Positions 1 to 6,394 of a DNA stretch of 7,392 bases are shown here, piece by piece. Each line of letters starts with the position of its first letter. The stretch's first letter is position 1. A model generated the notes under the pieces. It did not search any database. It was given only the letters and a program-made list of their open reading frames with translations, and was not told the DNA's origin. Where the stretch lies: NCBI GenBank assembly GCA_030635565.1, contig DAOVYP010000101.1:1-7392 (forward strand), given 5' to 3'. This stretch comes from Spirochaeta sp. GTDB taxonomy: Bacteria; Spirochaetota; Spirochaetia; DSM-2461. A program made the translations under genes and the position numbers.

Positions 1-944
1 CAAAGCTCGAAATGCAGATTCCTGACATAGTGTCTGCAGCCCCAATAGCGTCCCACCATCATATTATTCTTTCTGACCACCATGCTCATGGCGACCGGTT
101 CTGATTCTCCCGGCAGCCATGCACCAAAAATCATGACACGATTCGGCCAACGGCGGCCAATGTTCCGAAACCAATCCCTGTTGAGAAAAAATGCAGCCCA
201 GGGACCGAAATTTTCATTCGTTGACCGATAATAATCATACATCCGGTCCATCACGGATTCGGTGAGTTCATCTCCGGTAAGGACGCGAATACCGATACCC
301 GCGTCCCGGATAGAGGCTCTCTCCCGCATGATGTTACGCCGCTGACTTTTCTTGAACCTTGAGATGTAATCGTCGAATCCGGTGAAGTTCTCATTCTCCC
401 AGATAAAATACTGGTGAGCCCATTTCAGCATGGAATCCGAAACTACCGGTATTCCCTCCCATTCGGGGTCGGCAAAAAGGATGGAAGTGGATCCCAGTTC
501 GGTCTGATCCCTGAAGGTTTTCATCCCCCGCAGTATGGCATTGGTGATGGATTCCCGATCGTAACCGGGATCGATCAGAAAACGGTATCCCGGTGAAGGT
601 GTGAACGGCAGGGTGGCCACCAGCTTGGGATAGTATGTGAGGCCCATATCCATGACGGCCTGCGCCAGTCCCTGATCGAAGACGAACTCCCCCATACTGT
701 GGGTTTTCACATAGGTCGGCGCCGCAGCAATCAGCCTGCCTGAGTCTTTTATAATGAAGTGCCGGGGATACCAACCGGTTTCGGCGGAGGCACAGCCGCT
801 TTCTTCCACAGATGCGAGGAATTCATGTTCCAGGAAAGGGGAGTACTCATCCCGGACGGCCAGACGGTTCCATGCCTCGGGCTCAATCGAGCAGATGCTG
901 TCGGTAATGCTGAGTAGAAGCCGACGATCCGCGCCAGAGGTCAT
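1..944 (-). CDS. FemAB-like / GNAT-fold N-acyltransferase family protein (COG3146, DUF482), 3' end cut by window
   Basis: The minus-strand frame from the ATG at 944 stays open to the window edge, giving 314 residues plus two bases of the next codon. It matches the COG3146/PF04339 family, often annotated 'peptidogalycan biosynthesis protein' or predicted N-acyltransferase. Family hallmarks seen are PFLEHEFLASVEESG (residues 36-50), ETGWYPRH (55-62), YVKTHSMGEFVFD (78-90), YYPKL (104-108), PFTP (113-116), the basic stretch FKKSQRRNIMRER (197-209) and GRYWGC near the cut end (298-303). The family is about 380-400 residues, so roughly 70-80 C-terminal residues lie outside. There is no signal peptide, so it is probably cytoplasmic. 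The true substrate is not established; FemAB-type aminoacyl transfer to cell wall is only a fold-level analogy. It starts 11 bp after the aminotransferase stop, implying co-transcription. No strong Shine-Dalgarno is visible. An in-frame TTG at 953 is a weaker alternative start. Confidence 0.87.
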   Translation of the reverse strand, partial: MTSGADRRLLLSITDSICSIEPEAWNRLAVRDEYSPFLEHEFLASVEESGCASAETGWYPRHFIIKDSGRLIAAAPTYVKTHSMGEFVFDQGLAQAVMDMGLTYYPKLVATLPFTPSPGYRFLIDPGYDRESITNAILRGMKTFRDQTELGSTSILFADPEWEGIPVVSDSMLKWAHQYFIWENENFTGFDDYISRFKKSQRRNIMRERASIRDAGIGIRVLTGDELTESVMDRMYDYYRSTNENFGPWAAFFLNRDWFRNIGRRWPNRVMIFGAWLPGESEPVAMSMVVRKNNMMVGRYWGCRHYVRNLHFEL

Positions 945-955
945 AGAGTACAATC

Positions 956-2242
956 TTATCCCATATCTTCCAGATACTCCGCCAACCGGTCGCATCCACC
1001 AATCAGCCTTGGAAACAGCTCCATGGTGCGGCTTTCATTCATCTTTGCGGCCCCGGGCCAGGCTTCTCTCACCTCTGCCCCGTCGAAATCCACGACTGCC
1101 ACCCGTACACCGAGATTGGTAGCGGGGAAATAGAAATCCGAGCCCGGCAGAAAGGCGACGCCCTTTTTCTTCAACAGATCTTCAGTGAGACTGATCCCCG
1201 TGAGTATTCCCCTGGCCCGGAGCTTCTCTGCGTAATTCTCAAAGTCGGGAAAGAGGTAGAATGCTCCTTCGGGTTTGGGGCAATTGAGTTCCATGTCACG
1301 GAATCGTCGGCAGAGATAACGGGATGCGAATTTGTAAATTTCATTATTGATTTTTATCTCATTCCGTATTTCGTCAAATCGGCTGTAGGCCGCCAGCGCG
1401 GCATACTGAACAGGTGCACTTACCGCACTGAATGTTTCGCTGATGATGGATTTCAGAGCGTCTTTGATAACCCTCAATTCCTCGGGGATGAGCATGACGC
1501 CGAGGCGGTAACCACCGGCTGCGAAGGATTTGGACAGGCCGCCGGATACGATGGTACCCTCAGGATAAAATCGGGACAGGCTGGTGTATGCCTCGCCGGT
1601 GAAATCGATCATGGCATAAATTTCATCCGAAATAACCAGCACACTGTAGGCCCGACAGATCTGGGCGATTTCCCTGAGCTCGTCTTCCCTGTAGACGGCT
1701 CCGGTGGGATTGTTGGGATTATTGAGGATGAGCATCTTCTGCTGCTGCCCCAGATGATGACAGGCCCGATCCAGAGCTGCGGCAGTGAGCTTGTATCCGT
1801 TTTCCCTTTCTGTGGCGATAGGGAAGAGCCGTTTACCCCGAATGGTGGCCTGAGGACCGTAACTCACCCAGCTGGGAGCGGGAACCAGCAGCGCACCCTC
1901 GAGGAGATAGTTGGTCTGGAAAATGAGTTCCTTGCTTCCCGGTCCGATGAATACGTCGGCCGGACGATAATCGAGGTTGAACTCGTTCCGATAGAACTCG
2001 GAGACGGCCGCCTGCAGTTCGGGGAGACCTTCGGTGGGAAGATAGGTATTGTGATGCGTATTGGAACGCAGGGCTTCCTGTATAATGCCCGGCACCGGGA
2101 AGGGCGCCTGGCCGAATCCGAAATGGAAGACTTCCCGACCCTCCTTCCTCAGCCGCTTCACCATCTTGTTGATGCTCAATGTAGCCGACTCTTTAAGATT
2201 CAGGACTAACGGGTTGATTGACGGTATCATAGGGTTACTCAT
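956..2242 (-). CDS. PLP-dependent aminotransferase, class I/II (fold type I)
   Basis: This complete 428-residue enzyme would transfer an amino group between an amino acid and a 2-oxo acid using pyridoxal phosphate in the cytoplasm. Fold-type I landmarks appear in order: YLPTEGLPELQ (residues 67-77, with the substrate-side Tyr), NNPNNPTG (174-181, Asn178 being the cofactor-ring Asn), SDEIY (205-209, Asp206 pairing with the pyridine nitrogen, Tyr209), SKSFAAGGYRLG (237-248, Lys238 the Schiff-base lysine, Arg246 the phosphate ligand) and LGVRVAV (377-383, Arg380 the likely carboxylate-binding Arg). All key residues are present, so it should be active. It belongs to the broad AspC-like COG0436 group; the amino acid substrate cannot be read from sequence. 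An in-frame TGA at 2248-2246 limits the start to the ATG at 2242 or 2230. GGTGA lies only 3 nt before the former. It leads a two-gene unit with the COG3146 gene and faces fapA divergently. Confidence 0.93.
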   Translation of the reverse strand: MSNPMIPSINPLVLNLKESATLSINKMVKRLRKEGREVFHFGFGQAPFPVPGIIQEALRSNTHHNTYLPTEGLPELQAAVSEFYRNEFNLDYRPADVFIGPGSKELIFQTNYLLEGALLVPAPSWVSYGPQATIRGKRLFPIATERENGYKLTAAALDRACHHLGQQQKMLILNNPNNPTGAVYREDELREIAQICRAYSVLVISDEIYAMIDFTGEAYTSLSRFYPEGTIVSGGLSKSFAAGGYRLGVMLIPEELRVIKDALKSIISETFSAVSAPVQYAALAAYSRFDEIRNEIKINNEIYKFASRYLCRRFRDMELNCPKPEGAFYLFPDFENYAEKLRARGILTGISLTEDLLKKKGVAFLPGSDFYFPATNLGVRVAVVDFDGAEVREAWPGAAKMNESRTMELFPRLIGGCDRLAEYLEDMG

Positions 2243-2364
2243 AGTTCACCGGTAAAGCAAACACAAGATTATCAGGAAAAATTCTTTCTTATCTGACCTC
2301 CGGCGCTTTTATAGATACACAATTACGACTTCTCTGCCGCAACCCATACCCCTATACTGGTATT
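2243..2364. promoter_or_regulatory. Divergent intergenic region between the aminotransferase and fapA
   Basis: This 122-bp stretch is the only real gap in the window and must hold the promoters for both divergent units unless they lie inside genes. An AT-rich patch at 2308-2319 offers -10-like hexamers on both strands: TATAGA on plus at 2310-2315, TATAAA on minus at 2313-2308, and TATCTA on minus at 2317-2312. A minus-strand TTGCGG at 2342-2337 could serve as a -35, but spacing to the better -10 boxes is 19-23 nt, which is poor. No rho-independent terminator or riboswitch-like fold is apparent. The promoters themselves are inference. Confidence 0.45.
2353..2358 (+). promoter_or_regulatory. 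Candidate -10 box (TATACT) immediately upstream of fapA
   Basis: TATACT matches five of six consensus bases and ends 6 nt before the fapA ATG, so initiation about 7 nt downstream would begin at or next to the start codon. The hexamer at the expected -35 position (about 2330-2335, TTCTCT) is a weak match. The box lies inside an imperfect inverted repeat, ATACC at 2346-2350 and GGTAT at 2359-2363. The function is inferred from position only. Confidence 0.3.
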
Positions 2365-3996
2365 ATGGAAGCTGATCATCCGGAGCGTCTCGGGTTTTCT
2401 CTCCGTTATATGAACGGCCAGGCCGTTCTCATCATTCCCCCGGAAGAAAAACGCCCACGCCCGGTTTACGCCGATGACATCGCCGCCCGCATTAAGCTTC
2501 TGGGTATACCTCCGGTTCCGGCCAGGCGGATCCGGGACATCATAGAACTGGGAAGCGGCCAGGCGGAAACTCTTGCAGAATGGCCGGCGGGGGCTCAATT
2601 AAGCGCTCGTGTCGTCGTCAAAGTCAGTGAGGACGGAATGCAGGCGGAAGCTGTCGTTGAAGCTCCCCGTCCCGGTGGAGCTCCTATCGATAAGGAAATG
2701 CTGGCTTCGGCGATGACGGCGGAGGGAATCATCAAAGGGATCGATGAGGGAGCCCTTCGTATCCTGCTCAAACCCGGAACCGACGGGAAACCCCTCGTCA
2801 TTGCCCGTGGGAAGGTGCCGGTAAAAGGCCGGTCTGCCCGTACCGAATGCCTGTTCATTACCGAACGGGGCAAACCCTGGAAGGAAATAAACAGCGGGCG
2901 CATAGATCTGAAGGAACTGAATTTCATACAGAACAGAAAAGCCGGAGAACTGCTGGCCCGGCACATTCCGACAATCCCCCCGGAAGACGGTTACGACATC
3001 CACGGCACGGTAATCGATACCGAACCGGTCGACATTGAAATTTTACTGAAAGCCGGAGAAGGTGTCCTTGAAAACGAAGAGGGTCTGGAAGCCGAAATCG
3101 ACGGCAATGTCCGGCTGGAAGACGGTGAAATCATTATCGAACCCACGGTTGCCGTGAAAAATGTCGATTATTCCACGGGTAATATTGATTTCGACGGATC
3201 GGTGTCGATTGAAGAAACCGTCGCGGACGGATTTACGGTTCGGGCCACCGGAGATATACACGTTGGAAAAACCGTCGGCCGCGGCCATCTGGAAGCCGGC
3301 CGGAATCTGGTTCTCAGGGCGGGTCTTGTCGGTGACGGTGAAGGCTCGTGCAGCGTCAAAGGAGACCTGTATGCCAAGTTTCTTGAAGGGGCCGGGGTTG
3401 AAGTTTCCGGAGATCTGATCGTTACCGAGGCGGTACTCCATTCGGAAATTGAAATCAGCGGGAATCTCATACTCAGCGAAGGTCGTGGCGAAATCACCGG
3501 CGGGATCGCGGCGGTGGGAGGCGGAATCAGCTGTAAACGCATCGGAAATGTCTATGCGGGTGTCACCCGGATCTATGTCGGATGCCCACCTGTGAAGCTC
3601 AAGGCCTTTCACCAACTCGGGCAGGAACTCAAAACCATCCGGGAAGAAGTGGATGAACTGGACAGGCAGATTGACTATCTCCGTTCCCGATCAGAAACCG
3701 ATCCCCGTGAGATTACGAGCATGGAACAGGGGATGGCCATACGCAACAGGCGCCTCAAAGAAGGGGCGGCCGAACTGAAGGAAATGCGGAAAACGCTGAA
3801 AGCCGCTGACGGCTCGGTTATTGCGGCTCAGGACAGGATTTTTCCCGGTGCCGCCCTGTCATTCGGTCTTGATGAATTCCTTCTGGGTGACAAAGGACTG
3901 GAACGGGTGCTGCTGCGCCGGGAAAATGGCCGGACGGTAGTCCACGGACTGAAGCCCGGGGAGGAGATTACCCTTTCCGCCGAGCCTGCCCTGTGA
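2365..3996 (+). CDS. FapA-family (DUF342) polymer-forming beta-helix protein with C-terminal coiled coil
   Basis: This complete 543-residue protein belongs to the PF03961 FapA/DUF342 family. Regions in order are a helical N-terminal part (about 35-75), a FapA N-terminal-like domain (about 80-185), the DUF342 core beginning AGELLARHIP (193-202), a right-handed beta-helix of short repeats (about 225-405) and a charged coiled coil (about 413-480). A small beta-rich tail starts at RIFPGAALSFG (491-501). Beta-helix turns include TGNIDFDGSVSIE (271-283), FTVRATGDIHVG (290-301) and VEVSGDLIV (345-353). There is no signal peptide or membrane segment, so it should be cytoplasmic. FapA is named for a flagellar or polar role in Vibrio, but the family is wider and no flagellar gene is nearby, so the role here is unknown. 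The ATG at 2365 is the first start in frame; no ATG, GTG or TTG was found back to about 2281, and no Shine-Dalgarno precedes it. Its last 29 bp overlap the convergent transporter gene. Confidence 0.9.
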   Translation: MEADHPERLGFSLRYMNGQAVLIIPPEEKRPRPVYADDIAARIKLLGIPPVPARRIRDIIELGSGQAETLAEWPAGAQLSARVVVKVSEDGMQAEAVVEAPRPGGAPIDKEMLASAMTAEGIIKGIDEGALRILLKPGTDGKPLVIARGKVPVKGRSARTECLFITERGKPWKEINSGRIDLKELNFIQNRKAGELLARHIPTIPPEDGYDIHGTVIDTEPVDIEILLKAGEGVLENEEGLEAEIDGNVRLEDGEIIIEPTVAVKNVDYSTGNIDFDGSVSIEETVADGFTVRATGDIHVGKTVGRGHLEAGRNLVLRAGLVGDGEGSCSVKGDLYAKFLEGAGVEVSGDLIVTEAVLHSEIEISGNLILSEGRGEITGGIAAVGGGISCKRIGNVYAGVTRIYVGCPPVKLKAFHQLGQELKTIREEVDELDRQIDYLRSRSETDPREITSMEQGMAIRNRRLKEGAAELKEMRKTLKAADGSVIAAQDRIFPGAALSFGLDEFLLGDKGLERVLLRRENGRTVVHGLKPGEEITLSAEPAL

Positions 3997-4870
3997 GTAT
4001 TCCGATTACGATGACGGCCAACCCTGCCACGGTAGCCGGACGAATCGTTTCACCCAGGATGAGATTGATCCAGAGGAGCGAAATAAAAGGACCGAGGTAA
4101 ACCAGATTCCCGATCCTGGCCGGTCTTTCAGTCCTCTCAAGGGCACCATTCCAAAGCAGAAAGGTGATACCCATCTCGAATAAGCCCACCCAGATAACCG
4201 AGATCCAGCCGACGGGACTGATGGGGAATGGTGTCCCCCGACGCCACCAGATTACAACCAGGACAGCCAGGGCCGCGCTGAAGCCGACAAAAAGCCGCAG
4301 GGTTCCGTCGATACGCAATCGGGTACCCGCCAGCCATGAATAGGCCCAGATGATACCGCTGCCCAGGGCCAGGGCGATTCCCAGCGGATCAAGGGATTCG
4401 GAGCCGGTCCGGGGACGCCATGATATCAACACCACCCCCACCAGGCTGATCAGCAGGCCGGCCAGATCCCTCCCCGTTGGTTTCTTGCCCGAAAGCGGAG
4501 CCGCCAGGATTGCCAGGAAAAGGGGCCAGGTGTAATTGAGAGGCTGGGCCGCCTGGGCAGGAAGCCGATGATATGCTGCGAAGAGTATCCAATAGTAGGC
4601 CAGTGGATTCAGAAGACCCAGGAGTGCCGGAAACAGGATGTTCCGTTTGGACCCGGCAGGTAGACGATCTACACCTGATCGAACCGCTCCGGCCGCCTTG
4701 ACAAGCAGCATGGCGCCGAGACTGAGCCAGGAAAAAAAAGTAGCCAGCGCTACCAGGTCGATGGGCTCCAGCTCCTTGAGTGCCAGTTTGAAGGCCACGG
4801 CTACAGTCGACCACAGGGCGACGGCCCCCAGGGCCATGATTGCTGCCTTACGTTCCCCGGGTGCCGTCAT
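3968..4870 (-). CDS. EamA/DMT-family transporter (10 TM, RhaT/YddG-like drug/metabolite transporter)
   Basis: This 300-residue integral membrane protein has the duplicated EamA architecture: two halves of five predicted helices, about 10-150 and 160-296. Typical elements are ALWSTVAVAFKLAL (18-31) in helix 1, QAAQPLNYTWPLF (106-118) near helix 4, GLLISLVGVVLI (138-149), GIIWAYSWLAGTRL (172-185) opening repeat two, and PFISLLWINLILGETI (261-276) followed by VIVIGILTG (286-294). Length and topology match the family. These proteins usually export or exchange small metabolites such as amino acids. The NYTWP segment resembles the NYLWP of the aromatic amino acid exporter YddG, a hint and not an assignment. 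The start overlaps the methyltransferase stop as ATGA, suggesting coupled translation; GGAG lies 11 nt upstream, a long spacing. It is the last gene of its unit, and its 3' end lies inside the end of fapA on the other strand. Confidence 0.9.
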   Translation of the reverse strand: MTAPGERKAAIMALGAVALWSTVAVAFKLALKELEPIDLVALATFFSWLSLGAMLLVKAAGAVRSGVDRLPAGSKRNILFPALLGLLNPLAYYWILFAAYHRLPAQAAQPLNYTWPLFLAILAAPLSGKKPTGRDLAGLLISLVGVVLISWRPRTGSESLDPLGIALALGSGIIWAYSWLAGTRLRIDGTLRLFVGFSAALAVLVVIWWRRGTPFPISPVGWISVIWVGLFEMGITFLLWNGALERTERPARIGNLVYLGPFISLLWINLILGETIRPATVAGLAVIVIGILTGQARRKG

Positions 4871-5634
4871 GCCCCGCCGGGCTCCGACGACCTCAGGTAT
4901 TGAAGTTTTCGGAACACCTTCTCCATATGACGGGCTTCCCGAACGCTTAAACCGGCCCGTGTCAGTATGTCCCGGAAGTACCGGTCGGTGTGGAAACTAT
5001 CGGTAGCCTTGAAATAGTTCATGGCCTCCAGTGATTCATGAATAACCCCGACCAGGTTGTCCACCTCGTCCCGGGGTATCGGATTGTAAGTTCCGGTGTA
5101 CTCGCCGATGGACTGGCGGTAAAACGCCGATGTGACAATCTGAACGGCATGGGAGAGATTCAAGGATGGGAAATCCGGTGAAGTCGGGATGTGGCAGGCG
5201 ATGTTACAGTGGTTGAGCTCCTCATCGCTTAAGCCGGCCCGCTCATTCCCAAAAACCAGAGCCGTTTCTCCGCTATCCAGAGATGCCGATTTTTCAGCCA
5301 GTTCCTCCGGCAGAATGCTGAACCATTTCCGTCGGACACCGCGTCTCCGGGTGATACCCGCTGTCATGACTGAGCCGGCGATGGCCTCTTCGAGGCTGTC
5401 GGTTATCACTGCGTTGTTATAGAGCTCCCGGGCATGAATCGCCATTCTGAACACATCGTCGTCATCAAAATGAGCCGGTGAGACCAGTGTGAGCTCCTTG
5501 AGGCCCATGGATTTCATGGCCCGGCAGACCGCCCCCACATTCAGTGCCCCTTCGGGACGGCAGAGAACGATGCGAACCCGGTCGAGCCAGTTATTCAAGC
5601 ATGGCTTCCATGACAAAGGCCGCACCATCTTCAT
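4867..5634 (-). CDS. trmJ: TrmJ-like tRNA (cytidine/uridine-2'-O-)-methyltransferase, SpoU/TrmH superfamily
   Basis: This SPOUT-class enzyme (255 residues from the longest start) uses S-adenosylmethionine to 2'-O-methylate RNA; TrmJ acts on nucleotide 32 of the tRNA anticodon loop. All three SpoU motifs are present: motif 1 RPEGALNVGAVCRAM (26-40, Asn32 and catalytic-type Arg38), motif 2 LVFGNERAGLSDEEL (126-140, Glu131) and motif 3 IPTSPDFPSLNLSHAVQI (149-166), which form the trefoil-knot cofactor site. The C-terminal helical extension (about 185-250) matches TrmJ rather than short TrmL-type proteins. The target is inferred from family resemblance. The start is uncertain: the ATG at 5634 gives a 44-bp overlap with the phosphatase and an atypical tail. 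An in-frame TTG at 5598 would begin about 8 residues before RIVLCRPEG, as in E. coli TrmJ, with GGAAG 6 nt upstream. ATG at 5628 and GTG at 5625 are also possible. It overlaps the downstream transporter by 4 bp. Confidence 0.88.
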   Translation of the reverse strand: MKMVRPLSWKPCLNNWLDRVRIVLCRPEGALNVGAVCRAMKSMGLKELTLVSPAHFDDDDVFRMAIHARELYNNAVITDSLEEAIAGSVMTAGITRRRGVRRKWFSILPEELAEKSASLDSGETALVFGNERAGLSDEELNHCNIACHIPTSPDFPSLNLSHAVQIVTSAFYRQSIGEYTGTYNPIPRDEVDNLVGVIHESLEAMNYFKATDSFHTDRYFRDILTRAGLSVREARHMEKVFRKLQYLRSSEPGGA

Positions 5635-6394
5635 TGGAACTCAGGGCAATCCGGTCGGAGGGGAATCGGGCCTTCAGGTCGTCAGGCGCTCCACCCATCA
5701 CCCAGGCGTCACCGGCGGCTTCCAGAAGTGCCAAATCGTTCCAGGCATCCCCCATAGCCGTGGCTGCTGCCGGATCGATGTTATGAATGCGACAGACTTC
5801 CTTCAGCCCCCGTCCTTTGTCAATTCCTCCGCCCATCAGCTCCAGGAAGCGGGGTTCCGAGTACATTGCACTGAGTCTCTCGGGTGCAAAGCGATTTTCG
5901 AGAACTTCCTGTACCGGTATAAGGCGATCCGGTTCTGAAAAGATTATAGCCTTGGTGAATTTCAGGTTCTCCAGTGAATCAAAATCAACGAGTAAACCGG
6001 GAATCTTCACCCGGTTTTTATACGCCTCTACCTCCCCTCCAATCCGTTCATAAACGAGGTTGGAGTGTCGGTATGCCACGATTTCCAGTTTCCGGGTGCG
6101 GGCTTCGGTGATGGCGGCTCTGCCCGCTTCCTCATCCATGTCCTGTTCGAAAACAGTTGTGCCGTCCGGACCCTCTACGATAATGGCCCCGTTGTAGCAA
6201 ATTGTAGGACCTTCCAGCCCCAGTCTGTCGTAGAGAGGCTTCAGGGCCTCCCAGCTTCGTCCGGTGGCCAGACATACGAGGGTACCCGCTTCCCGAAGAG
6301 CCGTGACGGCTTGGGTAACCCGGGTAGAAAGGCTGTGATCGGATTTCAGAATCGTTCCGTCTATATCGAGAAAAAGAGCATCAGGTCGAATCAT
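5591..6394 (-). CDS. HAD-superfamily hydrolase, Cof type (sugar-phosphate/small-molecule phosphatase)
   Basis: This complete 267-residue protein is a Cof-like (HAD class IIB) phosphatase, a cytoplasmic Mg2+-dependent enzyme that removes phosphate from small molecules such as sugar phosphates through an aspartyl-phosphate intermediate. The four HAD motifs are intact: motif I FLDIDGT (8-14, nucleophile Asp10 and acid/base Asp12), motif II LATGRS (42-47, Thr44), motif III Lys193 in GGGIDKGRGL (188-197) and motif IV MGDAWNDLALL (214-224, Asp216 and Asp220). The C2-type cap lies between motifs II and III (about 80-185). Length and spacing are typical. The specific substrate cannot be told. The start overlaps the TRAP permease stop as ATGA, and no good Shine-Dalgarno is present, so translation is probably coupled to the upstream gene. 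Its 3' end runs into the methyltransferase gene. Confidence 0.92.
   Translation of the reverse strand: MIRPDALFLDIDGTILKSDHSLSTRVTQAVTALREAGTLVCLATGRSWEALKPLYDRLGLEGPTICYNGAIIVEGPDGTTVFEQDMDEEAGRAAITEARTRKLEIVAYRHSNLVYERIGGEVEAYKNRVKIPGLLVDFDSLENLKFTKAIIFSEPDRLIPVQEVLENRFAPERLSAMYSEPRFLELMGGGIDKGRGLKEVCRIHNIDPAAATAMGDAWNDLALLEAAGDAWVMGGAPDDLKARFPSDRIALSSNEDGAAFVMEAMLE
5605..5609 (-). promoter_or_regulatory. Candidate ribosome binding site for a shorter TrmJ start (TTG at 5598)
   Basis: GGAAG lies inside the end of the phosphatase gene, 6 nt before an in-frame TTG at 5598-5596. The longer ATG start at 5634 has only a weak GAG upstream. The shorter start removes 12 residues that have no counterpart in TrmJ proteins and leaves an 8-bp overlap with the phosphatase stop. 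GGAAG is an imperfect Shine-Dalgarno match. Confidence 0.35.

Noticed and set aside
391..774. Minus-strand open frame of 127 codons
   Set aside because: It is out of frame with the COG3146 reading frame, which is continuous from 944 to 1 and carries the family motifs.
1754..2209. Plus-strand open frame of 151 codons opposite the aminotransferase
   Set aside because: It is antisense to intact aminotransferase motifs and no domain is recognisable.
3043..3615. Long minus-strand open frame (190 codons) inside fapA, with another at 3168-3542
   Set aside because: It lies wholly within a clear FapA coding sequence, shows no recognisable domain, and looks like a compositional shadow of a GC-rich gene.
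3939..3950. Hairpin AGTCC-AC-GGACT near the end of fapA, considered as a terminator
   Set aside because: The stem is 5 bp with a 2-nt loop, no T-run follows on either strand, and it sits within coding sequence.
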